From Trichoderma breve (Eukaryota; Ascomycota; Sordariomycetes; Hypocreales; Hypocreaceae), in contig NC_079234.1 in the NCBI RefSeq assembly GCF_028502605.1, positions 6,076,001-6,140,000 on the forward strand: a stretch of 64,000 nucleotides of DNA. Direction: 5' to 3'. A model generated the notes under the pieces. That model was not told where the DNA came from. It saw only the letters and a program-made list of their open reading frames with translations, and searched no databases. Made by a program: the position numbers and the translations under genes. Every line of letters begins with the position of its first letter. The first letter of the stretch is position 1. Below, in pieces: positions 44,570 through 54,760 of the stretch.

Positions 44570-45640
44570 GTCGAAGGAAGTATATAATAAGACAATGCGG
44601 TTAGGTATATGGAATTAGAAAACTACATATTAAGAATATACATGGCTGAGTAGACTTCTCTTTATATCAGCGTTAAGAGCATTGAAGTTAATATTGTGTT
44701 CATAGCCATAAGTGTATAGAGATCTGAAGCGTTTGTAAAAGTTTGACTAATCTAGGAGCATGATTTGTCAGTTCATGTATAAGCCTGAATAAACAGAGGA
44801 CCTCTTTAGCTAATACGTGTAGTATAGACTCGGAATTAGTGCATTTCTAGGTGGCTTTATTCCGATTAGATAAATAAAGCCGATAGGCTTCCTCTTTCAT
44901 GTAACTTAAATGATAGATTATTGGTAATTAAAATTTAATGGGTTACGTATGGAGGCTATATTTAGAATCAAGAAGGTTAGTAAAGCTATAATAGCTGGTT
45001 CAGAGAAAGGCTAGGGCCAAGCATTTGGTTCGAAATAGAGAATCAATCCGCCGCTTATTCTGATCGGCGACAGCCGACCTAGTCAAGCCTTGGAGATTCA
45101 GGCCACAAAGTATGGCCGATAAAGTTTCATGATCAAACGAAAATTGAGCAAAACCGCCCGAGGAACATAGTCTAAGAACTGCGCAAGCTCCAAGCTTGCA
45201 AGTTATGATTTAATAACTCAACCACGCCAGATCAGATCGTTCTGTTAGCCTATAAAAGGCAGAGATAATCCTCGACAATGGGCTATGCATTCTTTTTAAG
45301 ATCAAAAGATCATTTAACGAACAACGCAACCATTGGCGAGGGTTATACAAAAGCGAAAAACCCCCGCAGGAGCTACTACAAGACAAGTCAACGGCCGACC
45401 AAAGTCTATCACAAACATCCACAGTGGCTAAAGGCGGTGAGAAGCCGGCTGCAGCCATAGCCAAGATAATGGCTGCCTATACGAAAACCCAAAGACAAGG
45501 TAAATGAATTACGTATAACTCCAAAAACTGCACTGACTGATTGTCCCTTGAATGCGGAGCTGAGGCGTGTACTGTAATATCTCTCTAGCTAGACATTACT
45601 AAAACAGCTATGGAGCAATTTCTTTTCTTTTGGCGCATGC

Positions 45641-45655
45641 CACTAGTTCTGAAAG
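45641..45655 (+). repeat. direct repeat copy 1, CACTAGTTCTGAAAG
   Basis: The same 15-mer recurs at 46040-46054, enclosing about 385 nt with the G17 tract. A flanking repeat of an insertion or an old segmental copy are both possible. Confidence 0.55.
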
Positions 45656-46003
45656 CTTTATTTCTTTAGAAAAACGTCTAATTGCGTGGAAGAAGACCTC
45701 ACTTTACCGATATTAGTAAAAATAACTTGCAACATTGTGAACAATATAATGATTCCAACAAAGAAAGAATTCGTTCTGCTTATTACAACTACACCGACAA
45801 GATATGACTTATAGAGGGGCTTGTGTTTGTTCGTTTGTTTTATTATTAACAACCGCTATGTAAGCTAATTACAAAGCCCTCATCTGGGCACTAGGTAGGT
45901 AGGAGCCGCGAGGTCAGACCCGCGTTCGTGACGTTCCTTCTCAACAAAGGAGAGAGGAAAGAGGTATTCAATGTGTGTTTATGGGTGTGTCACTTTAGGA
46001 GAA

Positions 46004-46020
46004 GGGGGGGGGGGGGGGGG
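46004..46020 (+). repeat. G17 homopolymer
   Basis: Seventeen G residues in a row in otherwise AT-rich DNA. Its length may be uncertain because such tracts are hard to sequence. Confidence 0.7.
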
Positions 46021-46039
46021 CACATAGGCTTGTGTCCTC

Positions 46040-46054
46040 CACTAGTTCTGAAAG
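46040..46054 (+). repeat. direct repeat copy 2, CACTAGTTCTGAAAG
   Basis: Identical to 45641-45655. Confidence 0.55.
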
Positions 46055-46409
46055 ACCTTGTAGCCCTTCCTGCCGAGTAGGTAGCCCAATTGTCTTACCC
46101 CTTTGTGGTAGTCTTTTTCTGAAACGTCAGCAGGAAGGGTCGGGCAGTTCGGCCTTCCACATAGAGAAGCTTCTGAGATGAGCAGTTGTTAGATTGCTTC
46201 AATTGAGGATTTCTGACAACGTGTTTGTGAGATTACTCCCAGTATGTCGAAGCAGACGTATCCATCAATCGACGCAAAGTTAAAATCCAGTTAGTTTATG
46301 TTACTGGTGGTTCTTTAAAAATATACATGAAATTGTCTAAAGTTTTCAAACCCGGCGACTCTCAGTTACATTAAATCAGGTCTAAGTAGTTTAGTCATGG
46401 TGTCTAATA

Positions 46410-46655
46410 ACTTCAAAGTTATCATTACGTACGAGTTAGTTAGTTAGCTCTTTGCCATAGTTGTGAGTTAACAAGACTGAATGTAACAATAAGTCCAATT
46501 ACTAACAGAGGAGTTGGTTGATGATCAGTGGGTAAATAATGAGTTCTAAACTCACAACTCTAAATGTAACAATAAGCTTACAGTTAAATGGGGGTTGGTG
46601 AAGTAGCGGTGTATCGTATGTTCTGAACTAGTAGAATTAGATGTAACAATACGCT
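46410..46655 (+). repeat. three diverged tandem units of about 80 nt upstream of a secreted-protein gene
   Basis: ATGTAACAATA occurs at 46481, 46564 and 46641 (spacing 83 and 77 nt), each preceded by a GAGTT- or GAACT-type segment and, in the first two, followed by AG. Flanking stretches such as GAGGAGTTGGTTGATG and GGGGGTTGGTGAAGTAG also align. They lie 190-370 nt before the ATG at 46847 and may act as repeated promoter elements. Confidence 0.6.
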
Positions 46656-46741
46656 CGGCATTTTCGGGTACAGGCTGGGCAACTAGGATCATACAACGGC
46701 TAACTTAACAACTTGTTATTTATTGACTTCTCCATTACCAG

Positions 46742-46748
46742 TATATAA
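46742..46748 (+). promoter_or_regulatory. TATA box of the 78-aa secreted protein gene
   Basis: TATATAA lies about 105 nt before the ATG at 46847, between the tandem promoter units and the start. Confidence 0.5.
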
Positions 46749-46846
46749 GAACGTCAAATTCAACTCATAAAACTCAGCAACTGTTTATTCTTTCTTCCAG
46801 AAGAACAAGTGTTTCAATCTCTTATACTTCAATAACCAATTTCAAC

Positions 46847-47155
46847 ATGTTCTCTATCAATTTTATCGTGTCGGCAATTCTATTTATGCCTACAGTTCTT
46901 GCTGCATCGCAAACAGGACAATGCTTCTTTGGCGGCGCCTTTAACGCTGGAAGCTGTCATTTTATCGGAACCGGAGGCGTTTTTACAGGTGTTTGGTCGG
47001 ACTGCCCTGTAAGTAATTTTTCTTCATCTTGAGCTTCAACAAAGAGTTCCGGAACTTTTACTGATAACCATTTCTTATAGACGAGCAGTCCATGCAATAA
47101 TAATAACAACTTCTGCCAAATGGATACTCTTAATGGTGTAACTACATGCTCGTAG
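46847..47155 (+). CDS. small secreted cysteine-rich protein, 78 aa, two exons
   Basis: Exons 46847-47008 and 47081-47155 joined in phase 0 across a 72-nt intron (GTAAGT donor, TTCTTATAG acceptor). Signal peptide MFSINFIVSAILFMPTVLA, then a mature part of about 59 residues with six cysteines (26, 37, 53, 59, 66, 77) and an Asn run ('PCNNNNNFCQ') coded by the second exon. Read without the intron the protein would end after three cysteines. No family recognised; it resembles effector-like or antimicrobial small secreted proteins. It is unlike the 62-aa peptide: no Kex2 site is seen. Confidence 0.8.
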
Positions 47156-47726
47156 TAGCACGTCCAAGCGTATGGGCTTCACAAAAGGTAGAAAGCGTGT
47201 GCTGGCCTAACAGGTTAATATGCTGTTTACTTCCCGGAGAAATGAGCCACATCTATGAGTTCACTTCCGTGTCATTCTTGATATGATCAAGATAGCTAGT
47301 TAATATAAGCATTTCATCACCAAAAGACTGAACTATTTAACGAAAGAGCGCTTAGACAAACAGACAAGTGTAAAAGTTAGCACAAGAGTACACAAGGGGC
47401 AATGTTTAATCTGTTTCAATGCCCCTGCTAGAAATACTCTGATTAGTTCGTATACAGTATAAGCAACTTTAGCCTGGTGATAGTACAGGACAAGTTGTAA
47501 GTTGTCATAAATGCCAATTAAAACTCATTTTGTAATAGTCAGCCAATAGATTTGGAGGGTAGATGATCAAAAAAAAAAAAAAGGCGAACAAAGCTTTTAT
47601 TCTAAGAAACCAGGTTGACCGACGTCCTCAAACCTTGGGCTTCTTGTAAACTATTCCCACAACTGTTGCTTCCAACAAGGACCAAATTTTACCTAATATA
47701 AAAATACCTCTAGCAAGGTTCGCTTT
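47156..47726. other. convergent intergenic
   Basis: 571 nt between two 3' ends, with an A13 run near 47569. No gene. Confidence 0.5.
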
Positions 47727-49664
47727 CTATTTCTTTCTGTCTTGTTCAGTAGTTTCCTCCTTTAGTCTTATGTTCTCCATCGCAAACATCGCAATAAAGG
47801 GAACTGATAGTACTGCAAGTGCTACGATAAGAAGTACATGCATTACTTCAGTGTAGCTTTTGTCAATGGCAATTCGCTCGGAGCTACCAGGCAAATATGA
47901 TGAGGCTACTAAGAAAGAGTTTTGAATTTCCACTGCTGCAGATTGCGCTGTTGCCGGTAGATTGGCTCGAAGCCTAGAGAGAAGGAGAGCTGTCCAGACA
48001 ATACCGGAGATGGCGTTACCAACTGCTCCCCCGATGGCACCGGCGACTTCGTATAGAGTCGTCACAGAGGCAACGTCTATTCATCGCAAAGTTTGCCGTT
48101 AGAACGTGCTAATGCTGATGAGGTGAATATATGTGAGTCACGTACCTTGACGCGGTGTTACGGCCTGAACGGCAGTCTGCGCAATGATGGATATCATGCC
48201 TGTCCCAGCACCAGAGACAAGCTGGCCGAATAAAATCTGTACAGTGCTTGCTCTAGCGTTAGAGTATCGTAACATCAATCCCGCTCCGACCAACTTTGAT
48301 GTCATGCCCAGCATAATAACCCACTTATATGTGGTAGTCAATCTGACAAGAAAAGCTGCAAGGAGTCCGATGACAGCGATTGCAACTGTTTGAGCTGCAG
48401 TGATGTTTGTAGCCGCCTTGGAAGACTCATTGTTGACAATTATGAGGAATGAGAAGAAATATGGCGCCCAAATGTAAAAACTTAGGTACAAAACAAATTG
48501 CAATATGCAGCCCGCCACGACAGTGCGGTTTTTGGTTAGCTTCAACAAGATGATAGGGTGCTTAGGAACGTAAACCTCGTACACTAAGAAGGCAATAAAG
48601 CAGCACCCTCCAACCGTAATCATAGATATTTTTCCTGGTGAAGACCATGAGTGGAAAATTGTGGTTGACAATGTCATCGGGAGTAGGATAAGGGTTAAAC
48701 TAGCCGTCAGAAGAATAAGTCCCCCAATATCGAATTGAGACCAGAGTGCAAAAAAGTTCTCAAGCTTCCCATGTGTAGCAGTGGACTCCATTTTATGGGC
48801 ACGCTTCTTTTGCCGCCAAAGAGAAAATAGAAGCGGTAGTGAGATCGTTGGAAATATAATGGCCCTATTCTCCATGTCAATTTGCAACTCCATTTGTCAG
48901 GCTGCACATAATTAAGTCATACCACATGCCGTATCCCCTGTTGCAGAAGTATTAGCGTAGTTGGGAGGTAATACTAGGTGAGGAATGACTTTACCATCTC
49001 CACTTTGCTGGAACCATAGCACTGACGATTGGAGCTCCGATCCAAGAAGTGAATATTGTAGGGGATAAAATAAGGCTCCCGAGAATAGATCGATTTTCCA
49101 ATGTTGTGATTTCAGCTACCAGAATCTGCTGTAGAAACTGTATGCCGACTTGTCCAATAGTATAGAAAATCTGCCCAGCTGCTAACCCTCCTAGATTTTG
49201 AGAAGCTGCGTTGATTGCAAATCCAATCAATATCGCCGCGATGGACAAGCTGAATGCTTCTAAAAGACCCCATATATTCGCCGCCCTCGCCAGTGCTGGC
49301 TTAACAATTGCATATCTAATTCGTCAGTTGTCGTATCATGGTTGAGCCAACCCAGCGGCTGTACGCACAGTATGTATTGGATTGTGCCAATTACCGAAAG
49401 CATGCTATGAGCGTTGAACTCGGAAAGAGCGTATGGCTGGTAAGACACTATTGTCTGTCCAGCTAGGCTGACAGCGATGGCTAACAAAAACATGCCGAAC
49501 CATATAAAGGACAAGAGAACTGGGGAAGCATCATATGTTGGTTTGGTGGCATCAATCGACTCTTGTCCGTTTATGTTCGTGGGCTCAGTAGGGCTACCAT
49601 GGTCGATTGAACCAGGCGCAGCTTCCTGTAGCCGTAACCTATAGTCAACCTTGGATTCTTCCAT
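47727..49664 (-). CDS. siderophore-iron transporter (SIT family, MFS)
   Basis: Five exons: 49664-49369, 49315-48995, 48937-48923 (a 15-nt microexon), 48864-48146, 48076-47727; 566 aa with consistent phases. The spliced text gives SIT hallmarks: 'IQYILYAIVKPALARAANIWGLLEAF', 'GQIFYTIGQVGIQFLQQILVAEITTLENRSILGSL', 'WRWGYGMWAIIFP' (across the microexon) and the C-terminal 'SGAGTGMISIIAQTAVQAVTPRQDVASVTTLYE'. Fourteen membrane spans are expected by family. It imports ferric siderophores by proton symport at the plasma membrane. Three perfect SreA-type GATA sites upstream point to repression by iron. No siderophore synthetase lies in the window, so uptake of own or foreign siderophores cannot be told apart. 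Confidence 0.92.
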
Positions 49665-50057
49665 GGCCTGTAAACTTATAAAGTTAGGGATCTGTAAAAC
49701 TGCACAAACAAGATCTCATGTGGCCGGCACGCCTTGTTATTATATAGAAGTCAAACCCCACACAAGAAGAAAGACATATTCCGCCGAATTTCGGAGAAAG
49801 GCATCTTAATTTGAATAGCCATAAGACGATATATGTGGATGGTCCATCGTATTAGAATACGGATCGAACTTCAATAATGATGCCACCATATCAATATACG
49901 GTATAATGGCTTGCACTATCCTTGTACTAATTACGGATAACAATATTGCTTACCAACTTTGTATAGGTCCATCGCTTGTATGTTTAACTGCATCGCATGA
50001 TGGATTTAGAGTACATAGCTAAAGATTCTATGTGCTACGTCAAATGAGAAGTACATC

Positions 50058-50066
50058 TTATCTGAT
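50058..50066 (-). promoter_or_regulatory. GATA site ATCWGATAA (SreA-type)
   Basis: TTATCTGAT on the plus strand is ATCAGATAA on the minus (transporter) strand, a perfect match to the binding site of fungal iron-responsive GATA repressors (SreA/SRE/Urbs1). It lies 394 nt before the transporter ATG. Confidence 0.7.
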
Positions 50067-50081
50067 CTACTAATATCGAGA

Positions 50082-50090
50082 ATCAGATAA
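50082..50090 (+). promoter_or_regulatory. GATA site ATCWGATAA (SreA-type), opposite strand
   Basis: ATCAGATAA on the plus strand, 16 nt from the previous site and in the opposite orientation, forming a closely spaced inverted pair. Confidence 0.7.
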
Positions 50091-50204
50091 TATGAGAAAT
50101 ATATCCGACGTTACTCATGCATAATTCGGAGATATTTTAACACTAACTCTGAGGTAATTTTTTTTCACCAATACGCCGAGAGCCACTCTAACTATTTGTA
50201 AATC

Positions 50205-50213
50205 TTATCTGAT
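50205..50213 (-). promoter_or_regulatory. third GATA site ATCWGATAA
   Basis: TTATCTGAT, 541 nt before the transporter ATG. Same orientation as the first site. Confidence 0.65.
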
Positions 50214-50480
50214 GATCAAAGTTCTTATGGGTCCACTACTGTTAAAAGGCTTGCTTCTAGATCTAAATCTACTCCGAGTGCATGCTGAAGTACCTATCCA
50301 ATAACGTGCCAAATTGACCGACGCTGAGATTCCCGAAATCGGATGCATATCTGCGTAGGGATAACGGCATTGTGCTGTTAGGGGTTGGTGTTCTTTCTAC
50401 TAAAAACCCTCATATGTATCAGCAAGAATATGTTCTTGTTTTGGCCAGTAGTCACTACTGCGAAATCTCTTGACTGCCAG

Positions 50481-51666
50481 CTAGTCTTGCTTTGCTACCC
50501 CAGTGATATCCGGCATGACAAAGCTCAGGGCAAGCGGAATGGGCCAGGCGAGGCCTTCAAGGGGATTTCCAGAAACATCATTTGCCGTTATCTTATCGAC
50601 AACCACGACAGCGATATAACCACCAAAAGCCGTAAATACATGCCACCTAGTTGATAAAGTCAGAAGTTTCCTGATCAAGTATGGCTATCACAGATGCACA
50701 TACCATCCATGCAGCTCCAAGAGAAATGCTATTGGCAATCCAACAAAGTGCTTCACATCTGTCAATAGATTGCAGACCCATCTATCAATTAACCAAACAA
50801 AATACCCGAATATGAAATTCACTGCAGACATTAATAGATGCTTTCAGGTAATCTGTAGTGAGAAGCAACTTACAGCAACCAAAGAGGGCCATGCTTCGAA
50901 GAGTTGCCTTGATCTGGGGATCTACGATTTGCTGGATTGTCTTCAACGAATAAGTTGCAAGGAGGTAAACCCCAAGACCGAAAGATGTAGCATGAAGGAG
51001 AAACTCATCCATGACCATATGAATGACCATTACAACGACGAAGATGGTTGAAAGAGCCGCTCCCAACAACCGGGTTCGCCGCGGGCTAGCTTTGAAGCTT
51101 AGGAGGCGAAACAAAAGTGGCGTGAGTAGCATATGCATAGACAGCTCGTCCGCTAAAAGGTTTCAGCAATTGAAACTCAAGATAGTGATAGTTCTTGGAT
51201 CAGGGTGTACGCACACATTTGTGTATGGTATTTTAAAGTCATATGGTAGCCTGCGGAGCAAAGTCCAACACCAATCAAGCCAAAGTATGGAACCCAGCGA
51301 GAAATATCTGCATGTTTGCTACGAAGTTGCAACAAACCGTATACTCCATATACCACTAATGCGAAATTTAACTTCAATTTTGGAAATAATGTACAATCAT
51401 CATCTTACCAAAAACTAGACTGCTCAGTGTGTTAATGAACTCTGCAATATATCGCGTGATTGTATAGTCCTAAATTGTTCATCATGCTTTAGATTAGCCA
51501 TTGACGTTTTATAAGCGAGTTTCGTTTGCATAGTACCTCTTCACAAAAGCTGTATTAGGAGTAGGAGTTAGTAAACTTCATTGCGGCGACTCTGAGAGCG
51601 GAAGACTAACTTCAGATAGGATGTTTGGGGGCCCCAGAAGGGGTCTGCAGGCGCTGAGGCGTCCAT
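50481..51666 (-). CDS. alkaline ceramidase (YPC1/YDC1 family)
   Basis: Seven exons: 51666-51611, 51549-51537 (13-nt microexon), 51469-51409, 51355-51215, 51152-50874, 50821-50704, 50646-50481; 277 aa, phases all consistent. Joined sequence has the family signatures 'FWGPQTSYLNFCEEDYTI', 'AEFINTLSSLVFVVYGVYG', 'GLCSAGYHMTLKYHTQMSDELSMHML', 'MDEFLLHATSFG' and 'LELHGWWHVFTAFGGY', including the His/Asp/Ser metal-site residues of the CREST superfamily. Seven membrane spans are expected. It cleaves (phyto- or dihydro-)ceramide to sphingoid base and fatty acid in the ER or Golgi. The microexon codes only for the middle of 'NFCEE', yet both splice sites are sound. Plus-strand frames over this region are shadows. 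Confidence 0.92.
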
Positions 51667-52800
51667 GGGGGAGAGAATCGCTATGGGTAGAATAGACAAA
51701 CCGCAGAAGTGTTGAAACAAAACGCAAGCGTTGCATAAAGCACAAACAGAAAGCAATTGGGCAAGGGTCAGAAGCCGACGCTTTCCTTCAATCGGCGGGT
51801 GTACGCGCTGAGTCAATTTATCAACTCGGAAGGAATTGAACGAAAAAAGGGAGAGAAAGGAGATGGGGAAAATGGTGGAAGCTGATTGGCTACATTCCCA
51901 CACCCCACTTGAGCCCGCCGAGCATTCCGCATTATATCCGATTAAGCCGAGTAACTACAGTGTAGGAACACATACTGCGATTGAAGTGTGGCAATTACAG
52001 GTCATCATGTTCTTTTTCTTTTTTTCCCCCAATAAAAAAAAGGGAGTAAACTCCGTATCTTTTTTATTAGCTGCACATATACTCTATTACATATATATAT
52101 ACATCAAGAGAGGTTTCAAGTCCCTGATGCAGAAGGACTAGAATATGAAGGAAAGGATAGAGAGTACATCTAGTAGAAATAGTAGACAAGTATTATTCCG
52201 CTCACCGCGCAAAAGCTCTCTATTATCCATTAAACTGCCGGCACTTGAAAGGTTGTATTCTTAATCAGTGTAAAAGGCCCAATATGTTATAAAGCCTGGT
52301 TCTCTGAGAAAACTTCCGAGGGGCTTCTGAGAGGCTTTTGAGAAGCTAATTTCTGGCTGTTAAACAGACTAGGTTTTACGTTACTATCTGTTACTCCATG
52401 GTTCTGCTCTATATTTTATGTGTGAAAACATTTCTACTATTCAAAGCATATCGCTTACATGAGATGTTGCGTTCGGAGACTTTGTTGAACTTAGTCTCGG
52501 AAATTGTTGATATATGTGATAAATACTACCAAAGCATGAACTTTAACATGCTACAAGACCAAGCTAGCAAATAATATCAGCAAGATAGTAGTATTGTAAT
52601 GCATGTGTCGCTTCCAGAAGGCATATTATCTATTGTTTAGTCTTTGCGTCACATTTTAGCCTTATGCCTATTCTTATTTGCTTGTTTTGGCTTTGTAACG
52701 TTGTTGCAACTTCTGGAAGAATTAGTATAAAGACACAGTTTTTCCTCCATTTGAGCCTTCAGTACTACTTGTTGTTTATTATCATCACTATTTATCCAAG
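51667..52800. other. divergent intergenic, 1.1 kb
   Basis: Upstream of the ceramidase (-) and the reductase (+). A (TA)n-like run lies near 52090. A frame at 51836-52141 lies in low-complexity DNA and is not called. Confidence 0.5.
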
Positions 52801-53912
52801 ATGTCTATCCAAACTACGCTCCCTGAGGGATCTCTGATTCTTGTTACCGGTGCCTCTGGCTACATCGGGGCTCATGTTACCAAACAACTCCTTCATCGGG
52901 GGTACAAAGTTCGAGGAACTGTTCGAGATATTGGCAAAGCTGAATGGCTATCGACGGACAGTTTTCTAAAACACGCTAAAAATGGCTCGCTGGAACTAGT
53001 TATTCTCAACAACATCAATGACAAGAAACAGATCCAACAAGCTATTCAAGGTGTCGCTGGTGTGGTTCATATCGCAACACCCAACACATTCAACCCGGAT
53101 CCAAATGAAACGGTCACACAAACCGTAGAGTTTGTTGTGAACTTACTCATAGCTGCTGCTTCTGAAAAGACTGTGAAAGAGTTTGTCTACACTTCCACAA
53201 TCGGCGCTGCAACTATGCTCCCCGCCCAACCAGGTTTCCATTTTGATGGGACCAATTGGAATGAAGGTGCTCGAACCCTTGCTTGGGCACCTCCTCCCTA
53301 TACCCCCAATTGTGGTATGATAGCCTATGTTCAAGGCAAAGTTGAAGCAGAGCAAGCCTTCTGGAAGTTCGAAGAAAATAAACCCACTTTCAAGGGGAAT
53401 ACAGTCATAGTTTGCACTGTATTTGGACCTCGACTGCACGAAAAGTCAAATTCGTCAACCAGTGCGTGGCTTTGGTCAATTTATAACAACAATGCGGCTC
53501 CAATGTCGTTCTTCCCATCTTGTATGGTCTCTCCCTTACAATTCTTTCTCGTATCGCATATTTGATTGATAGGTTCTTTGTGGTGGTGACTAATAATGAA
53601 ATAGCCATATATATCGATGTCCGCGATGTGGCACTACTCCACGTCGCAGCTCTTCTTGATCCATCCATCGAAGGGGCACATCTTCCAGCTTGGGGATATG
53701 AGTTCAATTGGAACGATATCCTAAAGATCCTCCAGCAGCTGGACCCGGGCAAAGCACTACCAGCTGCTCTTGATAACCCCGGAGGATTTAATGGTACGGC
53801 AGATGTGGCCCAGGCCAAGCATGCGCTTAAACGGTGGAGCGGACAAGATGACTTTATATCTTTAGAGAAGGGTGTGATAGATACCCTGAATGGACCATCT
53901 GTCTCTAGGTAA
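52801..53912 (+). CDS. NAD(P)-dependent epimerase/reductase (dihydroflavonol-reductase-like extended SDR)
   Basis: Two exons, 52801-53521 and 53605-53912, 342 aa, phase kept. GASGYIG (17-23) is the extended-SDR cofactor loop; 'VRGTVRDIGKAEWL' places Arg where NADP-preferring members have it. The catalytic pair is Tyr176 and Lys180 in YVQGK, after 'EFVYTSTIGAAT'. After the intron, 'YIDVRDVALLHVAALLDPSIEGAHLPAWG' is the conserved C-terminal element of aldehyde and ketone reductases such as yeast Gre2. It would reduce carbonyl groups in the cytosol; substrate unknown. The ATG at 52801 directly follows the leader and gives a standard N-terminus. Confidence 0.9.
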
Positions 53913-54760
53913 CTATCATTTCCAAGATTTATAGTCAAGGAGGTAACTTCAACAGTGGCCAGTCTAGCGTGGGATTCTTTCAACAAAAGATCCATCTGCA
54001 CATGCAAATATGTGATTGCGATACTAAGAGTCTACCGGTATCATAATACGTTTTGCATTCAATTCTATACAATCTCAAAACCTTTTTCGCTCTCGCCATT
54101 TTTATTTCATCACGAAATCTAGTTTAAATTAGACAAAACTGTGAGTACTTATTCGCAGTTCGTTCAAACGAACTTTCCGAGCAGTTTCTATATTGAATTG
54201 TTTTCTAAACAAACAACCCGAATTCTCTTTCTGAGTCAGATCCTGAAGATCTCAATCGAGTCAGAGCCTTTAACCAACTCTTAGGTGTCACCTGACAACT
54301 TTGTTTCTACAGACATCCAAGATTGTTTACATATGAGGCTAGATAGCCAAGATCATGCATTTCACATCCGAAAGACGTATAACTATATGTTAATAATCTT
54401 CTCTTTCTGAAGTCTCGTTTCGTTGTTGATTGTCATTGCCCAAAGACTACAGGGCAACATTTCTTGACAAATCGAGGTAATAGAATCTTTGAAAAATAAT
54501 ATGTGCAAGTCAATGTTCAATATTGTATATAAATATTTATATGTTTATGTATATATGTACGTGTATAGAATTCATAACGTTCTGGCCAATCCTTGAACCA
54601 GTACATAAGACCCAGGGAAGCATAAAGAGTGAGCTATTATAAGTTCCGGTCACCCAACAGATGTATGATGTATGCTTAACACTGAATGCAAAAATATTTC
54701 ATAACACATATCTCCGTCTGAACAAAGGAGTGAGAGACGAAAAGGACCGAGCCCAGACTT
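53913..54760. other. convergent intergenic, 0.85 kb
   Basis: Between the reductase and chitosanase 3' ends; AT-rich from 54.5 kb. No gene recognised. Confidence 0.5.

Larger units (their letters stand above)
44570..46846. other. AT-rich, repeat-like intergenic
   Basis: 2.3 kb. 44700-45000 is very AT-rich with many TA steps. 45340-45530 has a frame 'KPPQELLQDKSTADQSLSQTS' ending in TGA that looks like a piece of a coding sequence. A G17 tract (46004-46020), a 15-nt direct repeat and tandem promoter repeats follow. It may hold decayed mobile-element DNA, but no transposase or reverse-transcriptase motif is seen. Confidence 0.4.
49665..50480. other. promoter region of the siderophore transporter
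   Basis: 816 nt from the transporter ATG to the 3' end of the ceramidase gene, which is on the same strand, so this is promoter only for the transporter. It contains three ATCWGATAA sites (listed separately). No gene. Confidence 0.6.

Noticed and set aside
50770..51418. Plus-strand frames over the ceramidase region
   Set aside because: They are antisense shadows of a fully assembled seven-exon family gene.
53143..54007. Minus-strand frames over the epimerase gene
   Set aside because: Antisense shadows; the plus strand carries a complete extended SDR with catalytic residues.
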